From assembly GCA_907163375.1 (NCBI GenBank), contig CAJQUW010003146.1, forward strand, positions 372,001 to 436,000: DNA of 64,000 nt. Direction: 5' to 3'. The DNA is from Prostheceraeus crozeri (Eukaryota > Platyhelminthes > Polycladida > Euryleptidae). The position numbers and the translations under genes are program-made. Shown piece after piece: positions 10,561 through 20,405 of this stretch; the first letter of the stretch is position 1; each line of letters begins with the position of its first letter. The notes under the pieces are model-generated. The model searched no databases. It was not told the DNA's origin and worked only from the letters and a program-made list of their open reading frames with translations.

Positions 10561-13500
10561 TGAGGGAATCTCCTTCGAAAAGGGATTTGAGAATGTCTTC
10601 CACCAACGATTCCGCTTCTGCAATCGATAAAACACCCGTCACAATCACATTTCCGTTGGAAAAGAAGGAACAGTGTAATTTACCTTTGCGTATTAACGTT
10701 CCGGGAAACAGCTCGCGCTCGTTGGAAATCACTGATGTCGATGGCAACTGTTGAATGGTTTGCATGCGGTCTTTTGTATAGTTCCATTGACATTGAACGG
10801 TGCAGGATTTTGTGATTGGGTCGCTCACATCCAATCCGTAGGGGGCGAGTAATTGGCGCATCTCTTTACAAATACGATCGTAGGTTTCCAGGGGAACATA
10901 CACCCCCGTGGAAAAATCTGTACAGCGACCGAAGAGTTCCATTTCCAATAGACTCGACAAGGGCGTGATGCTCGGTAGGTGGCCAGAGGGAGTTGCGGTA
11001 ACAATGTCTGCAGTGGTATTGCGGAGGATGCTCTGAGCTCCACCTTGCGGTTGCAGATCCTTGACATTTTTGAGAGCGGGGTGTAGATACCCTTCTTCAT
11101 ATAGGCGATGGTTACCGTATGGAAGACTCTGATTGGGTAAATACCAACACCGCTTGTCCTCCCAGATACTTAAGGCCTTCTTCACTTGCGTCACCGTTCT
11201 CATCTCGTGGTGTTGGGATTGGAGGAGGGTTTGTGACACTGTGGTAATGGAATGTTTTTCAAATGCGTCCACATAATTCTGATGTTTCACTTGTCGCTTC
11301 TTTGCTTGACACACTCCCTTCATGCGACAGTCGTGGATTTCTTCCTCATTGCCTTTGAGGACAATGTAAGAGTACATCTTGGCACTCAAACATACAAACT
11401 CCTTCACCCTATCCCCCACACACTCGTCCTTGAAACATCCCAAACGATTCGCATTCTCGGTACGTCTCTCTGGATGACTCACGGGATAATTTGAGGTATC
11501 GAGAACACCTTTCGCCTCCGTATCAATAAAATTGGGGATATTGTCAAACGAACGCAGCACTTCTTCGCGTGTATACTGGCTGCGGACTTTGAGGAAGAAG
11601 GAGTCTGTGTCCCCACCAATGAGTTCCACTGAGGTGCACGTCTTGTTGGCTTTCCACTGGTCAAACAGCTTGTACATAATAATCTTGCTGTTGTCCAGGA
11701 TGCATTGCCCGATATAAATGGGCTTGTTCAAGTCTACCTTGGTCTTGCGCACATTCACCACCACGGCTTTGTCGCTGATATTGAAGAAGGATTGGCAATA
11801 GGGATGACGTGTCCATTTGCTAAACACATTCGGTGATCGTACAAAATAGTGCTTCCCATATTTCCGCACATTCTCCATCGTCTTGCCGTACAGTGCGTTC
11901 ACCATCAACTTGTGGAGATTGCGGCGCATTTTCGTGGTTGCCTTGGCGCGTTCTTGCGTATGGTATTGAACATAGGGGCGAATATACGGTTCTTGGTTGA
12001 AGGAGATCCCGTAATGAACCTTGGTGATATGTAAGCCCTTCTCCACATAATACTTGAGAGCAGCGATATGTACCACATACTCTTTGCGATTTTCGTGCGT
12101 CATCATTAACTTGTTGGCTGAGTGAAAGGGTCGGTTCCCGTTCAACTCTTGCCATAGCTCTTGCATATAGGGAGACATGTCCTCCCATTTCGCCGTCCCG
12201 CGGTAAGGAGCCAATGGTAAATCTTCCGTGACATCTTGGACGTGTGGGGGATACTCCAAATCGACGCACAGTACATGACCCGTGGTGCCATTGACATTGT
12301 ATCGTCTCACCCATTCGTCGTTGATGTCCACCAAGACCTCCGGTCGTACCCAGGCAAAACAATCCTTCGGCAAAGGTCCCATCATGGCCGCACCGTATAA
12401 ATTGTTCGCATCTATATAAAACAGGTGTGTACCTTCTTCTGCTTGCGCGCGGTGCTGATTCACAAATGTCATCCCTCCACGAATCCCTGCTTCAAACACG
12501 CGGTACATATCCACGTCATGCAATTTCTCCAACTTGACCTGTGTCTTTTTAAAGAAAAATGAATAGGTCAAGCCAGGTGTGCCGAAATAGTGGATGGGGT
12601 CCAATGCAGACACGTCGCGTATTTCATTTCGAAAGTGTTCGAAGATGTCTGCGAGTAAGGCTACATCCACTGTCAAATAATAGTGGATATAATCTTCAAA
12701 CGTGCTGCACCCCGTCTCTGTCCACGCCTTTTGTGCCACAGCATACTCATCCTCTTCCAACTCCTTCTCACTCAAATCATTGTAAAATGCTTCCTTCGGA
12801 GGCAATTGAGTCTCGTGGATACGATCCCAGCAGTCAAAATATGTATAGGGAAAATATCCTTTCCGAAAAGATGTGTGATCGCAATTCGGATAGACGTTGC
12901 TCAATATGTGATTTGAGTGAGGAAAGTCACTGATGGTCGTTGACAAATTGTTTAGAGAGTCTTTCAAAAACTGACATGAATCGATGAATCGGAGTTTATA
13001 TATGGTATTGGATGGCATGGAAAGAAAGATGGTCACTCCCAACGTCTTGTCTCCTGACACATAAATGGGCTCGATCCTATACTTGTGATCCAACTTGGTA
13101 AACCCTTGTACAATCACCTGGTGACTGTCATATCCCTTCCAATTGTGAAACAAGATGTTTAATGTGGTCCGGGATTGACGTCGTCGCATGTTACATGCAT
13201 TGCACAGGGTTTGTAAATATTTGCCCGTGATATGATCGTGGTCTCGCACCTTTGTCGTAGGCCCATTCTTTTCACCTTGCTTCTGGGGTTTTACATCACA
13301 TCCGCACATGTTACATTGAGCTGTCTGTTCATAGTCCCGCATATCATCCTCCGTCAGCGTCATGTTATGCTTCGTCTCTTCCATGTGATTAAACATCGAC
13401 ATGCTCACCTGTCTGATGTGTGTAATAAAGGATGGAATGCACTCGTCCCCCTTATGGATCACCACCGATTCTTTCATGTCCAGGGCCGGATGCCACACCA

Positions 13501-15037
13501 CATAGGATCCCACATACGCTGCCGTATGCTTCTTGGACACGGAATCAATCATGCTCTCAATGTCTGCATACATCCCAGCGAGGGGTTGAGTGGTTTTCGC
13601 GTGGTCGATAAATTCGTGCGGTTTCGTATCTTCCGGGGTCGTTTCCATCTGAAAAAATCCTCCATCGCATTTGGCTTGATGTTCCAGACGTTCTTTGTGC
13701 GCCATATCCTTTGTCTTTCCATACTTCATCCCCTTCTCGTAGAAATTAAATCGTAAGCTACATAACTCGCATGTTTCAAAACGTTTCACTTGTGTTTGGC
13801 TCATATTCCGATACCACATGCGAGCACATTTCTGAAAATCCGTCACGGGAAGAAAATGTCCAGACTGATCCTCCATATCGTACCGCGTCACCATCACCAG
13901 ATGAACAATGCGTGTGTTCTCCTTCACAGCTTGACGGACCGGGTATAATTGGCCCACAAATCCTTTACTGTCATGCACGTGGATACGAAGAATGACATTG
14001 TTCTTCTTTTCAAACTCCTGAATATCCCGTGTATTCATCAACCCCTCTGACGTCATCATGGAAAAGTCTAGATGATAGTACTGGTTCAAATTCAACTTGC
14101 GCACTGTAGGAAGCTCATTCTGATAAATGTCATAGGATGTCTTGGTGCGGGAATCAACACGTTCACGTCGAGGAATGCGATTGTCTTGGTAGGCAAGTGC
14201 ATAGAGGACACTGTCTTGAAAACAATGTGATGTATACGTGTTGCGCTGAAACACACATATACCTTTGCAGAGCTTGATATCTCGGTGGATAGGAATCGGT
14301 GCGCCCATGCGAAAATTAGGGAAGGAACTTGTTTGAACCAGTAACTCCAACACTTCCTTCACCGCAAATCCTGATCCATCTTCTTGAAAGTCTTCAATAA
14401 ATTCTTCAAACATTGACACCATGTCACGGAACCATGTATCAAAGTTACGTGCTTGGACGCCTTCGTGAATGTATGAGGGTGTGGTGATGTCTCTCACTTC
14501 CTCTTCGCCCGTCGACATATTCATCTTGGCAAACCTGAGTCTCATACTCACAAACACTTTCACGTCCTCGTGGGGGTGTTGTTGCACAATGACACGATAC
14601 AAGTCCGCATACATTGAATTCAAATATACCTTCCATTCATTCGTGGCTTGATGAGGGGTAAATCGATAATTATGCCCGCGACCGTCCATGATACGTTCTT
14701 CTTCCACAGCTGCACCGCCCTCTTGCATGAACTCAAACAGGTAGGGACACAAATGTTCATCCCATCCTTCCGCTTCAGCATTCACCACTGTATCGCAGTA
14801 GCGACACCGTCCCACACACGCATGCTTATGGTACGCCTCCACGTCGAAACTTCCGTCGCAATCCAAACACAGCAAGTCATTGTCATCACCATAATTAAAC
14901 GCGCGGCAATCGTGTTCGTCTCCATACCATTTACAGCATGTCCAACAATAGTTGCGACCCGTCTCCGCTGCTCCATGGGCAATACAGTCTTGAAACCGAG
15001 AGAAGGACTGACGGCAGAATTCACACGCGTACTGCAT
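10541..15037 (-). CDS. Protein-primed DNA polymerase B with C-terminal PC4-like and TBP-like extension
   Basis: This 1,498-residue polymerase replicates the element. The N-terminal 100 residues hold several Cys/His zinc-finger-like pairs. Exonuclease motif I is MYADIES (about 489), ExoII GYDSHQ (about 638) and ExoIII YYLTVDVALLAD (about 789). Between ExoI and II sits an endonuclease VII-like zinc block (CNMCGC ... VRDHDHITGKY, 570-620). Polymerase motifs A (DANNLYG, about 875), B (NALYGKTMENV, about 1045) and C (GGDTDSFFL, about 1139) are intact. After the usual polymerase end (SLPYGNHRL) there are about 190 extra residues. These include STGVYVPLETYDRICKEM (PC4-like) and ERELFPGTLIRKG ... NGNVIVTGVLS, which resembles a TBP half-repeat. 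Confidence 0.93.
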   Translation of the reverse strand: MQYACEFCRQSFSRFQDCIAHGAAETGRNYCWTCCKWYGDEHDCRAFNYGDDNDLLCLDCDGSFDVEAYHKHACVGRCRYCDTVVNAEAEGWDEHLCPYLFEFMQEGGAAVEEERIMDGRGHNYRFTPHQATNEWKVYLNSMYADLYRVIVQQHPHEDVKVFVSMRLRFAKMNMSTGEEEVRDITTPSYIHEGVQARNFDTWFRDMVSMFEEFIEDFQEDGSGFAVKEVLELLVQTSSFPNFRMGAPIPIHRDIKLCKGICVFQRNTYTSHCFQDSVLYALAYQDNRIPRRERVDSRTKTSYDIYQNELPTVRKLNLNQYYHLDFSMMTSEGLMNTRDIQEFEKKNNVILRIHVHDSKGFVGQLYPVRQAVKENTRIVHLVMVTRYDMEDQSGHFLPVTDFQKCARMWYRNMSQTQVKRFETCELCSLRFNFYEKGMKYGKTKDMAHKERLEHQAKCDGGFFQMETTPEDTKPHEFIDHAKTTQPLAGMYADIESMIDSVSKKHTAAYVGSYVVWHPALDMKESVVIHKGDECIPSFITHIRQVSMSMFNHMEETKHNMTLTEDDMRDYEQTAQCNMCGCDVKPQKQGEKNGPTTKVRDHDHITGKYLQTLCNACNMRRRQSRTTLNILFHNWKGYDSHQVIVQGFTKLDHKYRIEPIYVSGDKTLGVTIFLSMPSNTIYKLRFIDSCQFLKDSLNNLSTTISDFPHSNHILSNVYPNCDHTSFRKGYFPYTYFDCWDRIHETQLPPKEAFYNDLSEKELEEDEYAVAQKAWTETGCSTFEDYIHYYLTVDVALLADIFEHFRNEIRDVSALDPIHYFGTPGLTYSFFFKKTQVKLEKLHDVDMYRVFEAGIRGGMTFVNQHRAQAEEGTHLFYIDANNLYGAAMMGPLPKDCFAWVRPEVLVDINDEWVRRYNVNGTTGHVLCVDLEYPPHVQDVTEDLPLAPYRGTAKWEDMSPYMQELWQELNGNRPFHSANKLMMTHENRKEYVVHIAALKYYVEKGLHITKVHYGISFNQEPYIRPYVQYHTQERAKATTKMRRNLHKLMVNALYGKTMENVRKYGKHYFVRSPNVFSKWTRHPYCQSFFNISDKAVVVNVRKTKVDLNKPIYIGQCILDNSKIIMYKLFDQWKANKTCTSVELIGGDTDSFFLKVRSQYTREEVLRSFDNIPNFIDTEAKGVLDTSNYPVSHPERRTENANRLGCFKDECVGDRVKEFVCLSAKMYSYIVLKGNEEEIHDCRMKGVCQAKKRQVKHQNYVDAFEKHSITTVSQTLLQSQHHEMRTVTQVKKALSIWEDKRCWYLPNQSLPYGNHRLYEEGYLHPALKNVKDLQPQGGAQSILRNTTADIVTATPSGHLPSITPLSSLLEMELFGRCTDFSTGVYVPLETYDRICKEMRQLLAPYGLDVSDPITKSCTVQCQWNYTKDRMQTIQQLPSTSVISNERELFPGTLIRKGKLHCSFFSNGNVIVTGVLSIAEAESLVEDILKSLFEGDSLNESDSN

Positions 15038-15076
15038 GGTTAGAATGAGAATGATTTTCTCTGACAGCGCCTTTCC

Positions 15077-15084
15077 TTATATAC
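15077..15084 (-). promoter_or_regulatory. TATA box of the E1 polymerase gene
   Basis: On the - strand the sequence reads GGGTATATAAGG about 40 bp before the polymerase ATG (15,037). A TCATT initiator-like stretch lies between them. Just upstream are TGACTCA (15,092-15,098, an AP-1-type heptamer) and CACGTG (15,101-15,106, E-box). Confidence 0.6.
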
Positions 15085-15101
15085 CCTGCTGTGACTCATT
15101 A

Positions 15102-15232
15102 CACGTGCTCGGCGCCGCGTGCTCCGATTGGTGCTCCGTGCTCTTACCCCAAGTGCGCCGATGCGTGGGCGTGTGCTCCGTTTCCTGTCCTCTTCGCTAC
15201 CCGTGCTCTGATGCGTGGGCGTGTGCTCCGAT
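15102..15232. repeat. TGCTCCG-rich repeats with two GCGTGGGCG nonamers
   Basis: About six copies of GTGCTC(C/T)G occur upstream of the polymerase promoter. A longer unit is repeated at 15,160-15,180 and 15,210-15,230, exactly 50 bp apart. Each copy contains GCGTGGGCG, the textbook binding sequence of Egr-family zinc-finger factors. A control region or a replication-associated subterminal repeat are both possible. Confidence 0.6.
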
Positions 15233-15292
15233 GACAGAGCAGGGCATGTACTTTAGTGAAAATGCGGTAGAAAGGGGCTAGACTATCCTACT

Positions 15293-16456
15293 TGTAAAAG
15301 AGACCGAAACGTCGCTAAATAAATACTTTGCAATAAAATGGTATTCGTTCATAATTCTAAAAACACTGACAACAACGGAAAAGCATGAATTTAGAAAAAC
15401 TGAAAAGACTCTACACAAATGCGTGAAATTAGATAAAGACATTCAATTTAATTTAATATTCAAAGAAAATCAATTGCTACCAAATTGTACAAAGATCAGT
15501 AGAAAAGATCAACATCAAGAAGGAAAAAAACAACAGAAGTTAAACGAAAGGTATCAGTCAGGTCTTGTAGACCTCGAAATCAAGAATAACAAAACAAAAT
15601 TACTATTAATAAGAAAGGAATTGACTGCACACTTGATATATATATATTCTTTTGATCGCCATTGGTCAGTTAAATTTATGAAAGAAAAATTAGACTAGAT
15701 CAATTAATTGATAAAATTTTCAATTAGATGATATTTCGTATGAGACTTGATCACGTCTAAAATTCGTCTGAACAAGTTATCTGAAAATCATATTCAAATA
15801 CATAGATCTAAGATATAAAAGCTTAAATACTATGGCTGGATAAGATACCTATACGATCAGAGGAAATAGTTACTAAGAAAAAAATATACTATGAAAAAAT
15901 TTCTTGGTTATATGGACTAGATGGATGAAGGGCCTATAGAGAAAAAATCAATTATGTGCAATTTTATTTGAGGTTTACGAGATTCAATAAAAAACTTTTC
16001 AGCTGCCTTTCATTCACAAACGTTGAGATGAAAATCATATCCTTACTTTCTCATTTAGTGCTTCTTCGCGAATGCAAAAGGAGATATTTTATCCCAAAAG
16101 GTTTCCGAGTTCAAAACAAACTGAAGGATACTTATCCCTGCTAAGAGAGCGAAATTCTGTGTATGTGGATGTCCAGGAGATGGATGACTCTATGCATTTC
16201 ACAAATTTATTCAAGATTAAGACATTTTCAAAACGACTGCTGCTTCCTTCTGACTGAACATGATAATAAGTTAGTGGCTGATATCCAAAACCAATTGAAA
16301 AGAAGAAAGCAATCTAAAATTAAGACTTTAGTACAGAACAGTCTAAATGGTTCTATAACTCATCGAGCAGATTTAGAAGTTGCAAGTGATGGCATACAGA
16401 CGCATGCTTAGAATTCCATAAACTTTGATGATACTTTGATTGAACCCAATGAGGAC
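15293..16456 (+). pseudogene. Penelope-like element, 5' portion (split by E2)
   Basis: Two decayed N-terminal-type segments are visible. One is around 15,384-15,695 (LDKDIQFNLIFKENQLLP) and one around 16,030-16,450 (LLRECKRRYFIPKGFR, then NSLNGSITHRADLEV). Both resemble the region before the reverse transcriptase in Penelope-like elements. Stops and frameshifts are present. The last codons before E2 (IEPNED) are in the same frame as codons right after E2 at 31,963, so E2 inserted into this element. The 348-bp block 15,677-16,024 is an inverted copy of 34,031-34,369. Confidence 0.65.
15677..16024 (+). repeat. Left arm of inverted repeat flanking the Penelope-like element
   Basis: This is nearly identical, in reverse complement, to 34,031-34,369. 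Penelope-like elements often carry pseudo-LTRs in direct or inverted orientation, which is the simplest explanation. Confidence 0.75.
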
Positions 16457-17395
16457 AGTAGTAGGCACCTTCCAAAATCAAGTGCAAAATGTGCAACGAT
16501 GAGTCATCATGGTGACTCAGTTCCCCCTCTGGAAGGAAGTCGCCAAGGATGTGATGGGAGGAATGGGTCTGTGAGGAGGAAAGCGTTCCCTACCCCCCCT
16601 CTGGAAGGAAGGAAGGAGGAGTTCTCCTGTGAGGCAAGGGTAGGAATCTCTGAAAACTGCAAGAGTTAGAAAGGTGGGTTTGGTTTGTTTTGGCATGAGA
16701 AAGGTCATATTTCGGCATGAAGGAGTGCTCGGATGGGAAAACGGAGGGCAGATGCGGAGTCTACGTGACATTTTGGGTTATGGAGGTTGTTTCCAGCGGA
16801 ATCCGAGAGAAAAACTTCTGACCCCCCTCAGGAACGAGACTTCCAACTTTGGTTGTAGAGATCGTAGAAAGTCGTGCAATAGCTCATTTGAAAGCTAGGA
16901 GTGCCACAAATTCATTGAAAAGCACAGTTTTGCCCTATCATCGTTGGCTGAGGCTTGGGAGCGACATTGAGACTTTTGGCCATGTTAGAGCGCCGTCAGA
17001 CGGTTTTTGAGTGAGGAAGTGGCTGTAGCGGCTAAACGAAGCCTCGTACGTGAAAATAGACAGCGGATTTGGACTTTTTGGTCAATTTTGGGTTTAGAGG
17101 ACTTGGTTCAAAGTCGTAGGCCAAACAACGAAGAACTTCGACCCCCCCCTCGGCAGCGATCTTCCAACTTTGGTTCTAGAGATGGTAGAAAGTTGTGCAA
17201 TAGCTCGTTTGAAAGCTAAGGGTGAGACGAATTCAGTGAAAGAAACGGCGTGTCTCTACGTTCGTGCGTTGAGGTGTGAGAGTGACTTTAAGATTTTTGC
17301 CCATCACCGAAAAACGACAGAGTTAAAATTTTTAAGAAAATGGCTCTAGCGGGTGAACGAAGCCTCGGATGGGAAAACTGAGACCAGATTTGGAA
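16457..17395 (+). repeat. E2 left terminal inverted repeat (939 bp, with internal duplication)
   Basis: It pairs in reverse complement with 31,366-31,962. The left copy is longer because a unit of about 321 bp is tandemly repeated inside it: GTAGAAAGTCGTGCAATAG at 16,864 recurs with one change at 17,185. The right copy has only one unit. Near the tip, TGAGTCA (16,500-16,506) and TGACTCA (16,513-16,519) form an inverted pair. The arm is rich in C-runs and contains no convincing gene. Confidence 0.9.
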
Positions 17396-17905
17396 TCAGC
17401 GTGCAATTCTGCATCCACATGTGGAGGGTGAGTTTCAAGTGAATCGGAGAGAAAAAATCGAAAATTTTCTTTACACTGGGTCTCAACACCGGACTTTTTC
17501 GTGAAAATGTTAAATTGCGGCCTACTTTGGTGACGACTCACTCAGGAATGGAAGTGAATGAAGAGCTCGGGTTTCTTTTAGGGGCAAGACCGCACTTTGT
17601 TCTCTAGGATCCTATCTTTTCAGATGTGTGGAAGGTTTCGTTTCCAAATGAGAGCATGTTTAAATTCGAATTTTTGCGCTTTTTCCAAGATTTTGGAACT
17701 TTTGAAAAAATCCTATCTTTTCAGATCTGTTTTTTCAACTCGGCTTGTGGTCATCGTAGAGAGTCGAAGGATGGCTTAAATGAAAGGTGAGAGCGAGAAA
17801 ACGTAACTGTCAAAATTTGAAGTCAATCTGAGCACTAGAACCGGAGATAGACGTGTTTAAAGTTTTGGATGATGGAGATTACGTCATCAGCTGATCGCCA
17901 CAAAC

Positions 17906-17967
17906 TATATAAGCTGGGAACCGAATGAGACTTTTCATTAAGACGAGAGAGATTGTCAAAGGTAGGT
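17906..17967 (+). promoter_or_regulatory. E2 promoter 1: TATA box, leader and splice donor
   Basis: TATATAAG lies at 17,906-17,913, with TACGTCAT about 20 bp upstream. A TCATT initiator-like motif follows about 30 nt later. A strong donor, AAAG|GTAGGT, sits at 17,961/17,962. No ORF follows directly. The leader could splice to the acceptor at 19,271-19,272 as an alternative promoter of the next gene. Confidence 0.5.
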
Positions 17968-18369
17968 CGTCTCTCCGAAGTTCCGATGATAGCATCGGAC
18001 ATTCCAAATTTCATTGCTGATATCAGCTAAGGCGTCAGATTTAAAGGTTAGCCAGGAGATGGCCTTCGTCTCCAGGCCATAAAAGACTCCAAAACTTTAA
18101 AGGCTTGTAACTTTGCTTCTACAAGTCCTTTTGACTTGATTAAAAAAAGAGTCGATCGCTATTGACCAGACCTATAGTGACAGACTACTTATAAAATTTC
18201 ATAAATAGTGCTAAATGCTGAAAAATTTAAATTCATCACTTTTGGAGGTTTTCTGGGGTTTTCGACCCTGCTGAAGTCAATGAAGGCATGTATAAGTGTG
18301 TACGAGACAGTCTTTCCATGATACAAGCGGCTTTTCACTGAAAGCGAGCATGACACGGAGAGTTTTGCT

Positions 18370-18590
18370 GTAATATTCCACTGACAGGGTGTTCCTTCGG
18401 GATGGCGGATGATGCCGTAGTGATACGTGTGGCAAGGGAGTGTGTGATATTTTATACCAAAACCGCTGGGGCAACTCATGTTGGGCATTTGACACAGTTC
18501 TCAACGTAGCACTTTGAACGCCAATCGGTTGAGTCTTAGCTATCTTGTCATGGGTGGCACCTAAACATCTCCATTGCAAAACGCTTGTAA
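18370..18590 (+). repeat. Dispersed E2 repeat, copy 1
   Basis: About 200 bp is shared with 20,600-20,830 and, more weakly, 22,000-22,140. The segment 18,500-18,532 is identical over 33 bp to 20,731-20,763. It contains a possible CC-TTCG-GG tetraloop hairpin near 18,391 followed by a GGC...GCC stem. Confidence 0.7.
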
Positions 18591-18596
18591 ATCACG

Positions 18597-18610
18597 GCTT
18601 GCCATCAAGC
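18597..18610 (+). other. Hairpin GCTTG-CCAT-CAAGC
   Basis: This is a perfect 5-bp stem with a CCAT loop. It belongs to a six-member family in E2 with a fixed G-C(T/C)(A/G)T-C core. Confidence 0.6.
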
Positions 18611-18821
18611 TGATCAAAGCAACGACTTGGGATGTTTCCTCTTCTAAATAACTCCACCAGTTTTTATGTCAAAATCGGGGCCCGGATACCAACACAGTGA
18701 CATGACGCACGCTCTGTCCGCCCGAGGTTGGATTTGTGGGTCGAGGCCTTGGAGCTGGGATAAGATCCCCTCTGAGTAATGCCTGTAACGGATTCAAGAG
18801 CTTATCACCTTAAGGGTTGCT

Positions 18822-18837
18822 GGCTTGCTATCAGGCC
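18822..18837 (+). other. Hairpin GGCTTG-CTAT-CAGGCC
   Basis: This is a 6-bp stem with one T-G pair and a CTAT loop. Its outer stem bases differ from the other family members but still pair. Confidence 0.6.
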
Positions 18838-19098
18838 TTTGTGAAATCTCGTCTAGCCTCAATAACTCAGGGTTGGCAACGTCTATCTTTTGTCATTGTA
18901 ACTTGGTAAAAATGAGAGGGTTACTGCAGGCATTGACGTCGAACCTTTTTGCGTCATAGGGTAACCAGTCTTTGTGTTGGGCGTTGGTTACTGAAAGCAT
19001 GGTGACTGCCGATGCCCATAAATGGTAAAACGGCTGTTGTCATGTCAAACACATGGCCAAATAAGGAAGGTCTGAATCATGGTTTTGTGCTCACTGGG

Positions 19099-19272
19099 TA
19101 TATAAACCGCGTCTTTTCTCTAGTCTTCACTCCTGTTTCAAGTTGCGAGACGAACGGTGAGTGCTCTGACAAAGTTTGTTAAGACGCTTTAGAGTTTCAT
19201 AAACTAGGAATCAATCGTTTGCTATCAAACGTTTACGGACTTATAATCATTGTTTTCCCCTTTTCACTTCAG
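19099..19272 (+). promoter_or_regulatory. E2 promoter 2: TATA box, leader exon and 5'UTR intron
   Basis: TATATAAA lies at 19,099-19,106 and a TCTTCACT initiator-like motif about 25 nt later. The donor ACG|GTGAGT is at 156/157 (19,156/19,157). A pyrimidine tract and acceptor end at 19,272, five bases before the ATG of the next gene. The intron contains the hairpin at 19,217-19,232. Confidence 0.65.
19217..19232 (+). other. Hairpin CGTTTG-CTAT-CAAACG
   Basis: This is a perfect 6-bp stem with a CTAT loop, inside the 5'UTR intron of the gene at 19,277. Confidence 0.65.
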
Positions 19273-19276
19273 AAAA

Positions 19277-20405
19277 ATGCCTAAAGCAGCAAATGTGCGA
19301 ACAACGAACAAGTTGTGCTCCTGCTCAAAAGAATTGAAGAGTGACGGATTTAAAAAGCACAAGTGTGCGAATAAGAAGCAGGTGGGTGGGTTGCGCTACT
19401 TTTGCAGCAAACATCAAGTTTCACGCCTAATAGAGACACCGACGAAATGGCACTCCACACACAGCGAATGTGAGCAGGAAGAGCTCACAGAAGCAGAGAA
19501 AGAAAGATTATTCGCCATAGAACTGAAGACGCTTAAAAATCAGCAGGCAGTCGCTGCAATTCTACCACCAGAAGCTACTCCAGCCCTGAGCGAGTCAGCA
19601 CCACCGTCGACTTCTGATCTCAATGAGACCAGTAGCGAGAGTGAGGGGGAGGCTGAGGAAGGAGCCAACAAAGTTGATCTCGATAACGAGACAGAGTCAG
19701 CGAGTAGTAGCGGAATTGTGACTCAATGTCTCACATTCCAAGATCGTCCACCACTGCTTGCTAAGCATGAAAAGCTGGAAAAAGATCTTGCTAAGTGGAA
19801 GGAAGATACTTTCTATTATAAGCAGAAATCAGAAAATTTTTCAGGAATGACACAGGAGCTGAAGAAGGTGACGGAGGCGTAAAAATGAAAAAGAAGGCGA
19901 GTTGGAGCGTGAAAGGTTCAAGAACCTGTCGAGCAATGCGAGAGAAGAAGGCTTGCTAGTTGAGAAGGAGAAAAGACAGAGGGAGATGAGCGGATGAGAG
20001 AGGAGATCGAAGGGCTGCGGAAGCAGTTGGGGAATGTGATTCAGAGCAATCAGGAGCTACATTGCAAGGTACAAGGCAGTGATACGAAGCGACAGAGATC
20101 GAGTCGTCTACACATCCCAATCAAGAAGGGAGAGGTGATAGCGGAGCCACTTCTCTACGAGCGAGGAAGAGGCGAGCGGTGTTACTCCAGGCTGAAGAAG
20201 GGTGTTGACTGTCTTCACTTTACATTCAACCACTCGGAAGACATCACAGGATTCCTACATGAGCCACGTCCGGATAAGCTCTGTAAGTTAAAAATAAGTA
20301 ACTTAGAAGTCAAGATGATAACTAACAACTTCTTTCTTTACAGATATCAATGAGACGCGCCCACCTGCTTCCGTCAACGAGCTGGAGACGAAGCGGCAAG
20401 CTTGA
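19277..20405 (+). pseudogene. Cys-rich, acidic, coiled-coil protein gene (spliced, frameshifted)
   Basis: I do not recognise a named family. The N-terminus has a Cys/His cluster (LCSCSKELKSDGFKKHKC, then YFCSKH) that could bind zinc. A Ser/Glu/Ala-rich acidic middle (about residues 100-150) and a charged coiled-coil part follow. The first frame ends at 19,882, and two frameshifts are needed to stay in the coiled coil before a second open part (19,994 on). A clean intron follows (donor 20,283, acceptor ending 20,343), then a short last exon to TGA 20,403-20,405. E3 has a gene of the same design at 48,829-50,931, with a TATA box, leader exon and intron before the ATG. Confidence 0.6.

Larger units (their letters stand above)
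1..15292. mobile_element. Polinton/Maverick (adintovirus-like) element E1, left part outside the window
   Basis: Seen: ATPase, integrase, capsid, core and protease genes are tightly packed on the + strand. They converge at about 10 kb with a UBA/RING gene and PolB on the - strand. This gene set is that of Polintons and adintoviruses. The left end lies outside the window. The right end is inferred at 15,292, where the sequence ends in CCTACT (AGTAGG on the other strand). This resembles the AGTAGTAGG start of E2 and fits the AG-type termini known for Polintons. Penelope-like sequence begins straight after it. No target duplication can be checked without the left end. Confidence 0.8.
17968..19098. 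other. Gene-free stretch of E2 with hairpins and dispersed repeat copy 1
   Basis: No credible ORF is present. It holds repeat copy 1 (about 18,370-18,590), a partial copy near 18,974, and two hairpins with CCAT or CTAT loops (18,597-18,610 and 18,822-18,837). It is probably intronic if promoter 1 is used. Confidence 0.5.

Noticed and set aside
11820-12362. 180-residue ORF in an alternative frame of the E1 polymerase
   Set aside because: It lies wholly within conserved polymerase motifs A-B on the same strand and has no motif of its own.
13232-13756. 174-residue antisense ORF in the E1 polymerase
   Set aside because: Opposite the exonuclease and zinc region; low-complexity hydrophobic shadow.
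15200-15330. Hammerhead ribozyme near ACCGAAACGTC at the Penelope-like start
   Set aside because: The GAAAC segment is present, but I found no convincing CTGATGA core at a suitable distance.
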